In this document: positions 19,307 through 29,346 of the stretch, one piece after another | Position numbering within the stretch: the stretch's first letter is position 1 | Layout: each line of letters opens with the position of its first letter | Assembly: GCA_024697595.1 (NCBI GenBank) | Contig: JAILFK010000070.1 | Coordinates: 1-64,000 of the forward strand | DNA: 64,000 bases | From: Lachnospiraceae bacterium | GTDB taxonomy: Bacteria; Bacillota; Clostridia; Lachnospirales; Lachnospiraceae | Direction: 5' to 3' | Program-made: the position numbers and the translations under genes | Notes under the pieces: generated by a model | What the model saw: only the letters and a program-made list of their open reading frames with translations | Databases searched by the model: none | What the model was told of the DNA's origin: nothing

Positions 19307-20590
19307 ATGGAGCAGAAAAATATTGTTGCAACTATTTATATAAAAGATGGGTACGCAGTAAAAGATCCAGCTCATACAGAGAATAAAATGGATGTTTTGG
19401 AACTTGCAAGGCTTTATAACGATAGTGGAATTGATAAAATTATATGTTATGACTTGTCAGATTCCTTTGATGAGCATGAGAAAAATATTCAAACTATAAA
19501 GGAAATCAATAGAATCATTGATATCAAAACAGCAGGCGGCGGAAATATTAAGCGTCTTGATGATGTGAAGAAGTTTATTTATGCCGGTTGTGTTGAGGTT
19601 GTGTTAAATGGTTCAAAGCCTGAGTCTGTTGAGCTTTTAAAAGCTGCCAATGAAAAGTTTGGAAAAGATAAGATTTTGGTTTCTCTAAAAACTATTGATT
19701 TTATTTTTAAGACAAAGGAGTTTTTGGAGGATAATGTTCACGAATTAATCATTTACAATGATGCTTTAATGTTAAGTTTGGAGGGTATGACTGATGTACC
19801 TTACATTTTAGATGTGCCAAATTATGATTTTGATTATATTCGTGAGAAACTCTCATCTGACAAGATTCGTGGAATCTGCGGAGCGTTTTTGAATAATCGC
19901 GAGGAGATTGATGTTATGCAATTGAAATGCGATTTATCAGATGCTGGAATAAAGATGGATAATTTCGAGCCAAAACTTTCTTGGAGTGATTTGAAAGTTA
20001 ACAGCGACGGATTGGTTCCTGTTGTTGTTCAGGATTTTCAGACTTTAGAGGTTTTGATGGTTGCTTATATGAATGAGGAATCATTTAATCAGACTATCAG
20101 AATTGGTAAGATGACATATTGGAGTAGAAGTAGACAAGAGTTGTGGTTGAAGGGCGATACCAGCGGACATTATCAGTATGTAAAAAGCCTCACTGCTGAC
20201 TGTGACTTTGACACAATTCTAGCCAAGGTTTCCCAGGTTGGTGCTGCTTGTCACACAGGTTCTTATAGCTGCTTTTTCAATGAGATTGTGAAGAAAGAAT
20301 TTACCGAGAAGAATCCTTTGAAAATATTTGAGACAGTATATGATATTATTGTGGAGCGCAGAATGAATCCTAAAGCAGACTCATATACCAATGATCTTTT
20401 TGACAGGGGTGAGGATGAAATCCTAAAAAAACTTGGTGAGGAAGCTATCTCACTTGTTATTGCTGCAAAAAATCTTGGAAATGAAGGAATCAAGGAAGAG
20501 ATGTCTGATTTTATGTATCTGATGATGGTACTTATGGTTAAGTACAACATCACATGGGAAGATATCACTCGAGAATTGTTGCAGAGATAA
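19307..20590 (+). CDS. hisI: HisA/HisF-like barrel fused to HisI-HisE
   Basis: This 427-residue protein combines three parts. Residues about 1-225 resemble the HisA/HisF barrel ([19 protein letters not shown]). Residues about 235-340 are phosphoribosyl-AMP cyclohydrolase HisI, with [12 protein letters not shown] and zinc ligands in [10 protein letters not shown]. Residues about 345-427 are phosphoribosyl-ATP pyrophosphohydrolase HisE. In the barrel both catalytic Asp positions appear changed: Tyr in ATIYIKDG and Lys in VSLKTID. HisE has EEAIS instead of the usual EExxE. I chose the ATG at 19307 after GGGAG, because the earlier ATG lies inside hisB. Separate hisA, hisF, hisH and hisC are not in the window. 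Confidence 0.92.
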   Translation: MEQKNIVATIYIKDGYAVKDPAHTENKMDVLELARLYNDSGIDKIICYDLSDSFDEHEKNIQTIKEINRIIDIKTAGGGNIKRLDDVKKFIYAGCVEVVLNGSKPESVELLKAANEKFGKDKILVSLKTIDFIFKTKEFLEDNVHELIIYNDALMLSLEGMTDVPYILDVPNYDFDYIREKLSSDKIRGICGAFLNNREEIDVMQLKCDLSDAGIKMDNFEPKLSWSDLKVNSDGLVPVVVQDFQTLEVLMVAYMNEESFNQTIRIGKMTYWSRSRQELWLKGDTSGHYQYVKSLTADCDFDTILAKVSQVGAACHTGSYSCFFNEIVKKEFTEKNPLKIFETVYDIIVERRMNPKADSYTNDLFDRGEDEILKKLGEEAISLVIAAKNLGNEGIKEEMSDFMYLMMVLMVKYNITWEDITRELLQR

Positions 20591-20624
20591 TATTTATTCT
20601 GTTATTTAGTTTTTAAAATAATAA

Positions 20625-20633
20625 TGATATAAT
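20625..20633 (+). promoter_or_regulatory. Extended -10 promoter before the radical-SAM pair
   Basis: TGATATAAT (20625-20633) is an extended -10 element with no good -35 partner. The start point would fall inside the inverted repeat that begins at 20631. Confidence 0.5.
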
Positions 20634-20667
20634 AATGCAGTTCATAGTAGTTATGGACTGCATTATT
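20631..20667. other. Long inverted repeat between his operon and radical-SAM gene
   Basis: Sixteen bases (20631-20646) pair with 20652-20667, with one G-U, over a five-base loop. The arms read AATAATGCAGTTCATA and TATGGACTGCATTATT. The A/T-rich ends could let it act as a terminator in either direction, but there is no long T run. It also overlaps the presumed start site of the next promoter, so an operator role is possible. Confidence 0.6.
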
Positions 20668-20686
20668 TAGTAAAGGGAATTAATAT

Positions 20687-22558
20687 ATGAAAAAATTAGC
20701 CTTGTCAGATGATATATTGATGGAAATAGATAAGCCTGCTCGTTATTTAGGTAATGAGATGAATGTGGTTGTAAAAGATCCGTCTAAAGTAGATGTGCGT
20801 TTTGCCATGTGTTTTCCAGATGTCTATGAGATTGGTATGTCACATTTAGGTATTCAAATATTATATGAAATGTTAAATCGTCGTGATGATGTGTACTGTG
20901 AGAGAGTATATTCACCATGGCCAGATTTGCATGAGATTATGGTTAGGGATAATATTCCTCTTTTTGCATTAGAGAGCCAAGATCCTATTTCGGACTTTGA
21001 TTTTTTGGGAATAACTTTACAATATGAGATGTGTTATACCAACATTTTACAGATTTTAGACCTGTCAAATATTCCGATTTGGGCAAAGGATAGATCTGAC
21101 GAAAATCCAATTGTTATAGGTGGAGGACCTTGTACCTATAATCCTGAACCTATAGCAGAATTTTTTGACCTTTTTTATATTGGCGAGGGTGAGGTTTGTT
21201 ATGATGCTTTGCTCGATTTATATAAAAAAATGAAAAATAGCGGTGATTACAGCAGAGAAAAATTTTTGCATGAGGCTTCAAAAATACCAGGAATTTATGC
21301 TCCTAGTATGTATGAGGTGACTTACAATGAGGATGGCACAATTGCCAGCTTTGGGCCGATTTATGATGATGTTCCGAGGACAATTAAGCGTCAGGTTTTA
21401 ATGGATTTAGACAGCGGTGCCTATCCAACAAATCCTATAGTTCCATTTATGCGTGCAACTCAAGATAGAGTGGTACTTGAAATTCAAAGAGGTTGTATCA
21501 GAGGATGTAGATTCTGTCAGGCGGGAATGATTTATAGACCAAATCGTGAGAAATCTCTTGATGTTTTAAAGGATTATGCCAAAGAGATGCTTGCAAGTAC
21601 GGGACATGAGGAAATTTCGCTTAGTTCTTTAAGTTCAAGTGATTATACGGATTTACCAGAACTTGTAAACTTTTTGATAGATGATTGTTGTGGAAATGGT
21701 GTAAACATTTCCCTGCCATCTCTTAGAATAGATGCCTTTTCACTTGACGTTATGAGCAAGGTTCAGGATATCAAAAAGAGCAGTTTAACCTTTGCTCCAG
21801 AAGCAGGTTCTCAGAGGCTTAGAAATGTAATCAACAAGGGATTGACCAAGGATGACATTTTACAGGGGGCAGGGCTGGCCTTTGAGGGTGGTTGGAACAA
21901 GGTGAAATTGTATTTTATGCTTGGACTTCCTACTGAGACTGAGGAGGATATGCGTGCCATTCCAGAACTTGGAAATGATATTGCCGTTAGATATTACGAG
22001 ATTCCCAAGGATCAAAGAAATGGTAAATGTCAGATAACCATGAGTACATCATTTTTTGTACCAAAGCCATTTACCCCCTTTCAGTGGGCGCCTATGTATG
22101 AAAAGGGTGAGTACTTGAGAAGGGCCAAAATTGTAAATGACACAATGCATGAGCAGCTCAACAGAAAAAGTCTGCGCTACAATTGGCATGAAGCAGATGT
22201 TACTGTTTTAGAAGGCTTGTTGGCCAGAGGTGATCGCAAAGTTAGCGCAGCTATTTATGAGGCCTATAAGTCTGGATGTATCTTTGATGCCTGGTCAGAT
22301 TACTTTGATTGTGATAAGTGGGATGCCGCCATGGAAAAAACTGGTATTTCACTTGATTTTTACGCATATAGACAGCGTGATTTAGATGAAAATCTTCCTT
22401 GGGATTTCATCGACATAGAAGTCACCAAGGATTTTATGAAGCGTGAATGGGATAAGGCTATTAATCAACAGGTGGTTACACCAAATTGCCGTATGCAATG
22501 TTCTGGTTGCGGCGCAAAATCTTTGGGAGGAGGTATATGTTATGAAGGCAAGAATTAA
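20687..22558 (+). CDS. TIGR03960-type B12-binding-like radical-SAM protein
   Basis: This 623-residue radical-SAM protein has a B12-binding-like N-terminal region (about residues 40-190) and the cluster motif CIRGCRFC near residue 270. It continues with FAPEAGSQRLRNVINKG and ends in a Cys-rich segment CRMQCSGCGAKSLGGG. Its reaction is not established. It is almost always followed, as here, by a DUF2344 gene, which overlaps it by 17 bases, and is found near rng and rplU, suggesting a role in tRNA or ribosome maturation. That is inference from context. Confidence 0.88.
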   Translation: MKKLALSDDILMEIDKPARYLGNEMNVVVKDPSKVDVRFAMCFPDVYEIGMSHLGIQILYEMLNRRDDVYCERVYSPWPDLHEIMVRDNIPLFALESQDPISDFDFLGITLQYEMCYTNILQILDLSNIPIWAKDRSDENPIVIGGGPCTYNPEPIAEFFDLFYIGEGEVCYDALLDLYKKMKNSGDYSREKFLHEASKIPGIYAPSMYEVTYNEDGTIASFGPIYDDVPRTIKRQVLMDLDSGAYPTNPIVPFMRATQDRVVLEIQRGCIRGCRFCQAGMIYRPNREKSLDVLKDYAKEMLASTGHEEISLSSLSSSDYTDLPELVNFLIDDCCGNGVNISLPSLRIDAFSLDVMSKVQDIKKSSLTFAPEAGSQRLRNVINKGLTKDDILQGAGLAFEGGWNKVKLYFMLGLPTETEEDMRAIPELGNDIAVRYYEIPKDQRNGKCQITMSTSFFVPKPFTPFQWAPMYEKGEYLRRAKIVNDTMHEQLNRKSLRYNWHEADVTVLEGLLARGDRKVSAAIYEAYKSGCIFDAWSDYFDCDKWDAAMEKTGISLDFYAYRQRDLDENLPWDFIDIEVTKDFMKREWDKAINQQVVTPNCRMQCSGCGAKSLGGGICYEGKN

Positions 22559-23297
22559 ATTTGCTAAGTATGGCACAATGAAATATGTGGGTCATCTAGA
22601 TATTATGCGTTACTTCCAAAAAGTAATTAGACGAAGCGGTATTCCTATAAAATATTCTGAGGGCTTTAATCCTCATCAGATAATGTCTTTTGCGGCCCCA
22701 CTTGGTGTGGGTCTAACTAGTTCTGGAGAATATATGGATATTGAGATGGTTGAGGACATTCCTTGTGACGAGGCTTTAAAGGCCATTTCAAATGAGATGG
22801 TGGATGAAATGGAAGTGCTTTCTTTTAAATATTTACCAGAAAAAGCTACCAATGCTATGGCGTCGGTAATGGCATCCACCTATAGTTTGACATATAAACA
22901 CCCGCAAGAATTTGATTTTACATTGGAAGAACTGATTTCTTATAAAAAGAAATTTTTTGACGATTCTGATGAGATAAATGTGATAAAAAAGACTAAAAAA
23001 GGTGAAAGAGAAGTGGATTTAAAGCCTTTAATTTATGATTTTGATATTGTAAATGGTGCTGATATTGCAGATTTTGATGACACTTTGGATAAAAGACCTG
23101 ATATTGTCTTTTTGATAAATGTATCTACTGGAAGTAATGATAATATCAAGCCAGAGTTTGTGCTTTATCATTTCTTCAAATCCATTGGTATAGATACCAA
23201 AGAGCGGTCAAGTTTTTATATTCATAGAATAGATATGTTGACTCGAAACAAGGATGAGAAACTTATTTCTTTAGATGATGTAGGTTTTTTGGTTTAA
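22542..23297 (+). CDS. TIGR03936/DUF2344 protein, partner of the radical-SAM gene
   Basis: The family is sometimes fused to the preceding radical-SAM protein and probably works with it. Its function is unknown. The typical start KARIKFAKYGTMKYVGHLD and the RSGIPIKYSEGFNPHQ segment are present. I chose the ATG at 22542, just after GGGAGGAGGT, because the upstream in-frame ATG at 22443 would add 33 residues read from the previous gene. The protein has 251 residues, with no signal or membrane segment. Confidence 0.88.
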   Translation: MKARIKFAKYGTMKYVGHLDIMRYFQKVIRRSGIPIKYSEGFNPHQIMSFAAPLGVGLTSSGEYMDIEMVEDIPCDEALKAISNEMVDEMEVLSFKYLPEKATNAMASVMASTYSLTYKHPQEFDFTLEELISYKKKFFDDSDEINVIKKTKKGEREVDLKPLIYDFDIVNGADIADFDDTLDKRPDIVFLINVSTGSNDNIKPEFVLYHFFKSIGIDTKERSSFYIHRIDMLTRNKDEKLISLDDVGFLV

Positions 23298-23364
23298 GTA
23301 AATTTAATTAGATATATTTTAAATAAATCTAATATGTGTGGGATTGTGATTTTAATTAATAATT

Positions 23365-24582
23365 ATGATTGATAATAGAATTATTTATACAAGTATTGAT
23401 TTCAATTCAAGACAATATAATATAGGCGGAATTTTAGATGGTAATAACCATTTAAAAAAACTTTCCATTGAAGATGTGAATGATATATCTTTAGTTGGAA
23501 ATATCTATATAGGCAAGGTGGCGATGATTCAGCAAAATTTGGATGCGGCCTTTGTAGATATAGGTGATGACACAACAGTTTACTGTTCATTGAAAAGCGA
23601 CTGGCCGATTATTTACACTCATAAGTTTGCAAATAATGATAGGCTTTGTCAGGGGGATGAAATTTTACTTCAGATTGAGAAGGATCCTATAAAGACAAAA
23701 AAAGCAGTAGCCACCACCAATATCGCCTTTGATGGGGATAATTTTATCTTGACCACTGGCAATAGGAGTTGTGGTATTTCAAAAAAACTTCCAGATGAAT
23801 ATAGAGAAGCGCTAAAGACTAAATTGACTCCTATTTTAAATAAATATAATTTAGGTGTTGTGGTTAGAACTGCTGCAAAGAATGTAGATTCTGCTGATTT
23901 AATTAAAACTATTGATCTAAAATGTCAGGAAGTTGATACCTTTATCAAGGAAGCTAAAAACAAGGCTACATTTTCATTGTTAAAAAGAGGAAAAACACAT
24001 CTCAATAAATTTTTATACGAACTAAATGAATATGATTTATGCCAGGTTGATGAGTTCGTGACGGATTCAAAGGAAATATATGAAGATATTTTAAATTCAA
24101 AAGTTTTGGAAAATATTTCTCAAAAATTTAATTTAGCTAATATAAATTCTAGACTTTATACTGATGAAACTTATACAATGAATCAATTATATGGATTGTC
24201 TCATCAGATTGAAGGGTTAAAAAAACCAGTTGTTCATTTGCGTTCTGGAGCTAATTTAGTTATTGAGCCAACTGAAGCTATGACGGTTATAGATGTGAAT
24301 ACTAGCAGAAATGTAAAAAAGAATATGTCTTTTTTGCAAGTTAATAAAGAATCGGCAGAAGAGGTGGTAAGACAGTTAATTCTTAGAAATATAAGTGGCA
24401 TTATAATTGTTGATTTTATAAATTTAAAATCTGATGATGAAAAGGCTGAGTTATTGCGATATTTGCGAGATTATGCCTCAAAGGCCAGTTCCTCTATACA
24501 GGTTTTGGATTATACCAAGCTGGGATTAGTGGAAATGACCAAGAAAAAGACGTCAAAATCTATTTATCAGATTTTAAGGTGA
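23365..24582 (+). CDS. rng: RNase E/G family endoribonuclease lacking the zinc-link
   Basis: RNase G-type enzymes cut single-stranded A/U-rich RNA and mature rRNA. At 405 residues it is short. An N-terminal S1-type RNA-binding region (GNIYIGKVAMIQQNLDAAFVDIG) leads to the catalytic domain with AMTVIDVNTSRN and IIIVDFINL. The usual magnesium-site motifs DVNxG and DFIDM appear here as DVNTS and DFINL. The sequence ends SKSIYQILR just where the family normally continues into a CPxC zinc-link. No such residues are coded downstream in any frame I checked. Its place before rplU is conserved. Confidence 0.88.
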   Translation: MIDNRIIYTSIDFNSRQYNIGGILDGNNHLKKLSIEDVNDISLVGNIYIGKVAMIQQNLDAAFVDIGDDTTVYCSLKSDWPIIYTHKFANNDRLCQGDEILLQIEKDPIKTKKAVATTNIAFDGDNFILTTGNRSCGISKKLPDEYREALKTKLTPILNKYNLGVVVRTAAKNVDSADLIKTIDLKCQEVDTFIKEAKNKATFSLLKRGKTHLNKFLYELNEYDLCQVDEFVTDSKEIYEDILNSKVLENISQKFNLANINSRLYTDETYTMNQLYGLSHQIEGLKKPVVHLRSGANLVIEPTEAMTVIDVNTSRNVKKNMSFLQVNKESAEEVVRQLILRNISGIIIVDFINLKSDDEKAELLRYLRDYASKASSSIQVLDYTKLGLVEMTKKKTSKSIYQILR

Positions 24583-24686
24583 GTTGATGTTTTATTAGTT
24601 GCAATATTTTTATAAAACATAAAAAGTGTTTATAATACTTATTGAAAAATGTTTCATAAAAATATTAAAAAATTATTTGAAAATTC

Positions 24687-24715
24687 TTGACGTATTACCT
24701 TGCAGATGGTAATAT
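24687..24715 (+). promoter_or_regulatory. rplU operon promoter
   Basis: TTGACG (24687-24692), a 17-base spacer and TAATAT (24710-24715) form a good sigma-A promoter. It gives a leader of about 80 bases that holds the structured L21 element. Confidence 0.72.
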
Positions 24716-24718
24716 ATC

Positions 24719-24790
24719 AAGGTATGCCGCACAGTGAGGTTTAAAGTAATCCATATTGGATTCACCGTAACTGGCGAGTAATGATAATAG
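24719..24790 (+). ncRNA. Ribosomal protein L21 leader
   Basis: The leader contains the blocks TGCCGCACAGTGAGG and CACCGTAACTGGCGAG around a six-base hairpin ATCCA/TGGAT near 24749-24761. Complementary GCC/GGC and CAGT/ACTG ends can close an outer stem. This arrangement directly before rplU resembles the Firmicutes L21 leader family, thought to let a product of the operon repress its own synthesis. I call it from memory of the motif and its position. A covariance-model search would settle it. Confidence 0.7.
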
Positions 24791-24800
24791 GAGGTGCCAT

Positions 24801-25109
24801 ATGTACGCAATTATAGCAACAGGTGGTAAGCAGTACAAAGTATCTGAAGGCGATATCATTACCATTGAAAAGCTTGGTGTGGAAGCTGGAGAAAAGGTTA
24901 CTTTTGATCAGGTTTTAGCAGTTGGAGACAAGAAGCTTAAAGTTGGAACACCTACAGTTGACGGTGCAACAGTAGAGGCTTCAGTTGTTAAAGAAGGTCG
25001 TGGTAAGAAGGTAATCGTGTATAAGTACAAGAGAAAGACTGGCTATCACAAGAAGAACGGCCATAGACAGGCGTTCACACAGGTTAAGATTGAAAAGATT
25101 AATGGTTAA
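24801..25109 (+). CDS. rplU: 50S ribosomal protein L21
   Basis: L21 binds 23S rRNA in the large subunit. The sequence begins [18 protein letters not shown] and carries [19 protein letters not shown] near the end. The length of 102 residues is typical. A strong AGGAGGT precedes it. It is the first gene of the classic rplU-prp-rpmA set. Confidence 0.98.
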   Translation: MYAIIATGGKQYKVSEGDIITIEKLGVEAGEKVTFDQVLAVGDKKLKVGTPTVDGATVEASVVKEGRGKKVIVYKYKRKTGYHKKNGHRQAFTQVKIEKING

Positions 25110-25124
25110 TCGATTGGAATTGTT

Positions 25125-25457
25125 ATGATTAAAATAACGATTTATCAAAACCAAAACAATGAATATGTTGGAATAGAATCCTCTGGTCATGCAGGATTTG
25201 CACGACATGGGAAGGATATTGTTTGTTCTGCTGTATCGGTGTTGGTTATTAATACCATCAATGGAATTGAACAATATACAGAGGATGCTTTTTCATTGGA
25301 AACCAAGGAAAATGATTCTAATTTTATTAAATTTCATTTTACAGATGAGCCATCAAATGACTCAAAGTTGTTGATGAATGTTATGGTTTTGGGCTTAACA
25401 GAAATTCAAAAACAATACGGTAAAACGTATATTACACTAAACTACAAGGAGGTGTAG
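25125..25457 (+). CDS. prp: Ribosomal-processing cysteine protease Prp
   Basis: Prp removes the N-terminal extension of ribosomal protein L27 in Firmicutes. The catalytic His and Cys are in [19 protein letters not shown], near residues 22 and 34. The 110-residue length is typical of the YsxB family. It lies between rplU and rpmA, and the adjacent L27 has the matching cleavage site. Confidence 0.95.
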   Translation: MIKITIYQNQNNEYVGIESSGHAGFARHGKDIVCSAVSVLVINTINGIEQYTEDAFSLETKENDSNFIKFHFTDEPSNDSKLLMNVMVLGLTEIQKQYGKTYITLNYKEV

Positions 25458-25459
25458 AC

Positions 25460-25750
25460 ATGTTAAAGTTGAATCTTCAATTTTTCGCTCACAAGAAGGG
25501 TGTTGGTTCTACAAAGAACGGACGTGATTCAGAGTCAAAGAGATTAGGTGCTAAGAGAGCTGACGGACAGTTCGTAAAGGCTGGAAATATTTTATATAGA
25601 CAGCGTGGTACAAAGATTCATCCTGGTACTAACGTTGGTATCGGTGGTGATGATACATTATTCGCGTTGACAGACGGAGTTTTACGCTTCGAGAGAAAGG
25701 GCCGCGATAAGAAGCAGGCTAGCGTATACCCAGTAGCAAGCGAGAACTAA
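25460..25750 (+). CDS. rpmA: 50S ribosomal protein L27 with cleavable N-terminus
   Basis: L27 reaches into the peptidyl transferase centre. The precursor starts [20 protein letters not shown]. The LNLQFFA segment is the known Prp recognition sequence, and cleavage after Ala would expose His-Lys-Lys-Gly. The mature part [15 protein letters not shown] is canonical. The 96-residue length includes the nine- to ten-residue extension. A strong terminator follows. Confidence 0.98.
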   Translation: MLKLNLQFFAHKKGVGSTKNGRDSESKRLGAKRADGQFVKAGNILYRQRGTKIHPGTNVGIGGDDTLFALTDGVLRFERKGRDKKQASVYPVASEN

Positions 25751-25766
25751 AATCGAATTTTCTTTA

Positions 25767-25802
25767 TAGACTCGACTAATTTTAGCCGAGTCTATTTTAT
25801 TT
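25767..25802 (+). terminator. Terminator of the rplU-prp-rpmA operon
   Basis: TAGACTCG (from 25767) pairs with CGAGTCTA (to 25795), extended inward by CTAA/TTAG past one mismatch, and is followed by TTTTATTTTA. Confidence 0.85.
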
Positions 25803-25819
25803 TATGCAGTTTTTTTATA

Positions 25820-25880
25820 TAATTAATTTCGATATGGTTATACATTTTTTGTGTGATTAATTTTGATGTGATTATATATT
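25820..25880 (+). repeat. Two imperfect 27-base direct repeats before obg
   Basis: Bases 25820-25846 and 25854-25880 match at 22 of 27 positions, and all five differences are transitions. They lie in the A/T-rich gap between the rpmA terminator and obg, where the obg promoter should be. I see no convincing promoter hexamers there. Confidence 0.6.
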
Positions 25881-25900
25881 GATATTTAAATGTAGATTAA

Positions 25901-27226
<1,326 letters not shown>

Positions 27227-27276
27227 AAATATCATTTATAAAGAAAATAATATTTAGCATAGAAAAGAGAGATAAA

Positions 27277-27567
27277 ATGATTAATAATAAGCAAAGAGCA
27301 TATCTATCTAGTAAGGCTAGTCAGATGAGTCCACTTTTTAATATTGGAAAAGCTTCCCTTACTCCTGAGATTATAAATGCTGTGGATGAGGCATTGGAAA
27401 AAAGAGAGTTAATTAAGATTGCTATTTTGAAAAATTGCTTTGATGATCCAAAGGAAATAGCAAATGTTATTGCTGAGAGAACACATTCTGAAGTTATTAG
27501 AGTTATCGGTAAAAAAATTGTGCTCTACAGAGCTGCAAAGAAGCCTAAAATCACATTGCCACAGTAA
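27277..27567 (+). CDS. yhbY: YhbY-type (CRM domain) RNA-binding protein
   Basis: CRM/YhbY proteins bind pre-50S particles. The 96 residues show the opening KQRAYLSSKASQMSPLFNIGK, the helix ending KRELIKI and the GKKIVLYR strand near the end. The obg-yhbY-nadD-rsfS order is conserved in Firmicutes and supports a ribosome-assembly role. Confidence 0.95.
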   Translation: MINNKQRAYLSSKASQMSPLFNIGKASLTPEIINAVDEALEKRELIKIAILKNCFDDPKEIANVIAERTHSEVIRVIGKKIVLYRAAKKPKITLPQ

Positions 27568-27630
27568 TATGTGAAAAAGTATATACTTAAAATTTTAAAT
27601 TGGCTAAATGGATGAAATAAGAGGCAAATA

Positions 27631-28893
27631 ATGAGAATTGGTATTATAGGTGGTACATTTAACCCCATACATATAGGACATTTAAATATTGCCGAGAGCG
27701 CATTAAAACAATGTGATTTGGATGAAATTTGGTTTATGCCTAATGGCAGACCACCACATAAGCAAAGTCCAAATGATGTTTCTAATATTGATCGACTTAA
27801 AATTGTTAAACTTGCAATTTCTGGGAATCCCAAATACAAATTATGTGATATTGAGATTTCAAAAAATGAACCTTGTTATACTTATTTGACAATGGAAGAG
27901 TTGCATCGTCAAAATCATGATAACCATGAATTTTTCTTTATAATTGGCGAGGATTCTTTTTGGTCATTTGAAAAATGGATGCACCCAGAGATAATTTGTA
28001 AGTATACCAAGATTATAATCGCTAAAAGACCAAATTGGAGTGATGATTCAGGATCGATTTTATTAAGCGAAGGCGAGTTGAAAGAAAAATCAACATCACA
28101 TGATGATGAGTTTAAGGCTAAATTAGAAGAATATAAAAGTCGTTATAATCAGGATTTTATTCCTTTAAATATTGATGAGATAGATATTTCCTCATCAAGA
28201 CTTAGAAGAGATATTTATAATACTGAATATGTAAAACAATTCATTCCAGAGCGCTCATTTAAGTATATTTATCAATTAGATTTATATAAACATAGTCATG
28301 AAATGGCTGAGATTTATGAAATAGATGTCAAGGTGAAAAATGCTTTAAAACATAGTCGGTATGTACATACAATAGGTGTTATGCACACAGCTGCCAATTT
28401 GGCTTATCGATACGATTATCCCTATGTCAATGCAATGCTTGCAGGACTTTTGCATGATTGTGCAAAGTGTATTTCCGATGAGGAGAGAATTGATATTTGT
28501 AAAACGCATAATATAAAAATCAGTGATATAGAAATGAAATTTCCTCATTTACTGCATGGAAAAGCTGGAAGTGTCTTGGCAAAAGAGCTATATGGTATAA
28601 ATGATGAAGATATTTTACATTCTATAACCTGGCATACCACAGGATGCCCGAATATGTCCCTTTTAGACAAGATAATCTATGTAGCTGATTACATAGAGCC
28701 TGGAAGAGATAAAGCACCTAGATTGGACGATATAAGACGTATGGCCTATATAGATTTAGATAAATGTATCTATATGATTTTACAAGATTCCATTGATTAT
28801 TTATCTAAACATCCTGATACTATGGATCAAACTACAATGGATACTTATAATTATTTCAAAAGAATTTTGGAGGACAATGAAAATGGAAATTAA
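27631..28893 (+). CDS. nadD: NadD fused to a YqeK-type HD hydrolase
   Basis: Residues about 1-205 are nicotinate-mononucleotide adenylyltransferase (GGTFNPIHIGHLNIAE start, SSSRLRRDI near 190), which makes deamido-NAD. Residues about 230-415 are a YqeK-like HD domain with LLHDCAK near 274, HLLHGKAGSVLA, the ITWHTTG segment and ADYIEPGRD. In Bacillus yqeK is a separate gene and its product hydrolyses Ap4A. One uninterrupted frame of 420 residues carries both. The same order, nadD then yqeK, is usual for separate genes, so this is a simple fusion. Confidence 0.93.
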   Translation: MRIGIIGGTFNPIHIGHLNIAESALKQCDLDEIWFMPNGRPPHKQSPNDVSNIDRLKIVKLAISGNPKYKLCDIEISKNEPCYTYLTMEELHRQNHDNHEFFFIIGEDSFWSFEKWMHPEIICKYTKIIIAKRPNWSDDSGSILLSEGELKEKSTSHDDEFKAKLEEYKSRYNQDFIPLNIDEIDISSSRLRRDIYNTEYVKQFIPERSFKYIYQLDLYKHSHEMAEIYEIDVKVKNALKHSRYVHTIGVMHTAANLAYRYDYPYVNAMLAGLLHDCAKCISDEERIDICKTHNIKISDIEMKFPHLLHGKAGSVLAKELYGINDEDILHSITWHTTGCPNMSLLDKIIYVADYIEPGRDKAPRLDDIRRMAYIDLDKCIYMILQDSIDYLSKHPDTMDQTTMDTYNYFKRILEDNENGN

Positions 28894-29230
28894 AGATATG
28901 GTTAAAGCTATTTATGAAGCCTTGGATAACAAAAAGGCTTTTGACATAAAAATTGTTGATATTAGTAATGTTTCAGTTATGGCTGATTACTTTATCGTTG
29001 CCAGTGGAGATAATCAAAACCAGCTTATGGCTATGCAAAATGAAGTTGATAAAACTATGCATGAAAATGGTGTTCTCCCAAAGCAAATCGAGGGAAATAG
29101 AACTTCCACATGGATTTTGATGGATTATGAGGATGTTATTGTACATATTTTCTCTGAGGAAGATAGATTATTCTATGATCTTGAAAAGATTTGGCAGGAC
29201 GGAAAGACTATTGATATAAATGATTTATAA
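28883..29230 (+). CDS. rsfS: Ribosomal silencing factor RsfS
   Basis: RsfS (Iojap family) binds L14 and blocks subunit joining during starvation. Visible family segments are DISNVSVMADYFIVASG, the WILMDYEDVIVHIFSEEDR motif and FYDLEKIW. The start is the ATG at 28883. The GGAGG at 28869-28873 is well spaced for it but too close for the ATG at 28877. It overlaps the nadD-yqeK fusion by 11 bases. The protein has 115 residues. Confidence 0.96.
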   Translation: MEIKDMVKAIYEALDNKKAFDIKIVDISNVSVMADYFIVASGDNQNQLMAMQNEVDKTMHENGVLPKQIEGNRTSTWILMDYEDVIVHIFSEEDRLFYDLEKIWQDGKTIDINDL

Positions 29231-29306
29231 GAAATAACATAATTTATCTGATTAAATTAATTATAGTTTTATGTTAAATTAGTTAATGAAATTGTATAAA
29301 AAATGG

Positions 29307-29346
29307 GCTTAAATAAGGAATAATCCTTACTTAAGCTTATTTTTTT
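29307..29346. terminator. Bidirectional terminator between rsfS and the recombinase
   Basis: GCTTAAATAAGGA (29307-29319) pairs with TCCTTACTTAAGC (29324-29336) with one mismatch over a four-base loop. T runs follow on the plus strand (TTATTTTTTTG) and on the minus strand (CCCATTTTTT). It overlaps the last bases of the recombinase gene. Confidence 0.82.

Noticed and set aside
24583..24686. Frameshifted remainder of rng carrying the missing zinc-link
   Set aside because: The sequence is A/T-rich, and I see no CPxC-type Cys codon pair in any frame.
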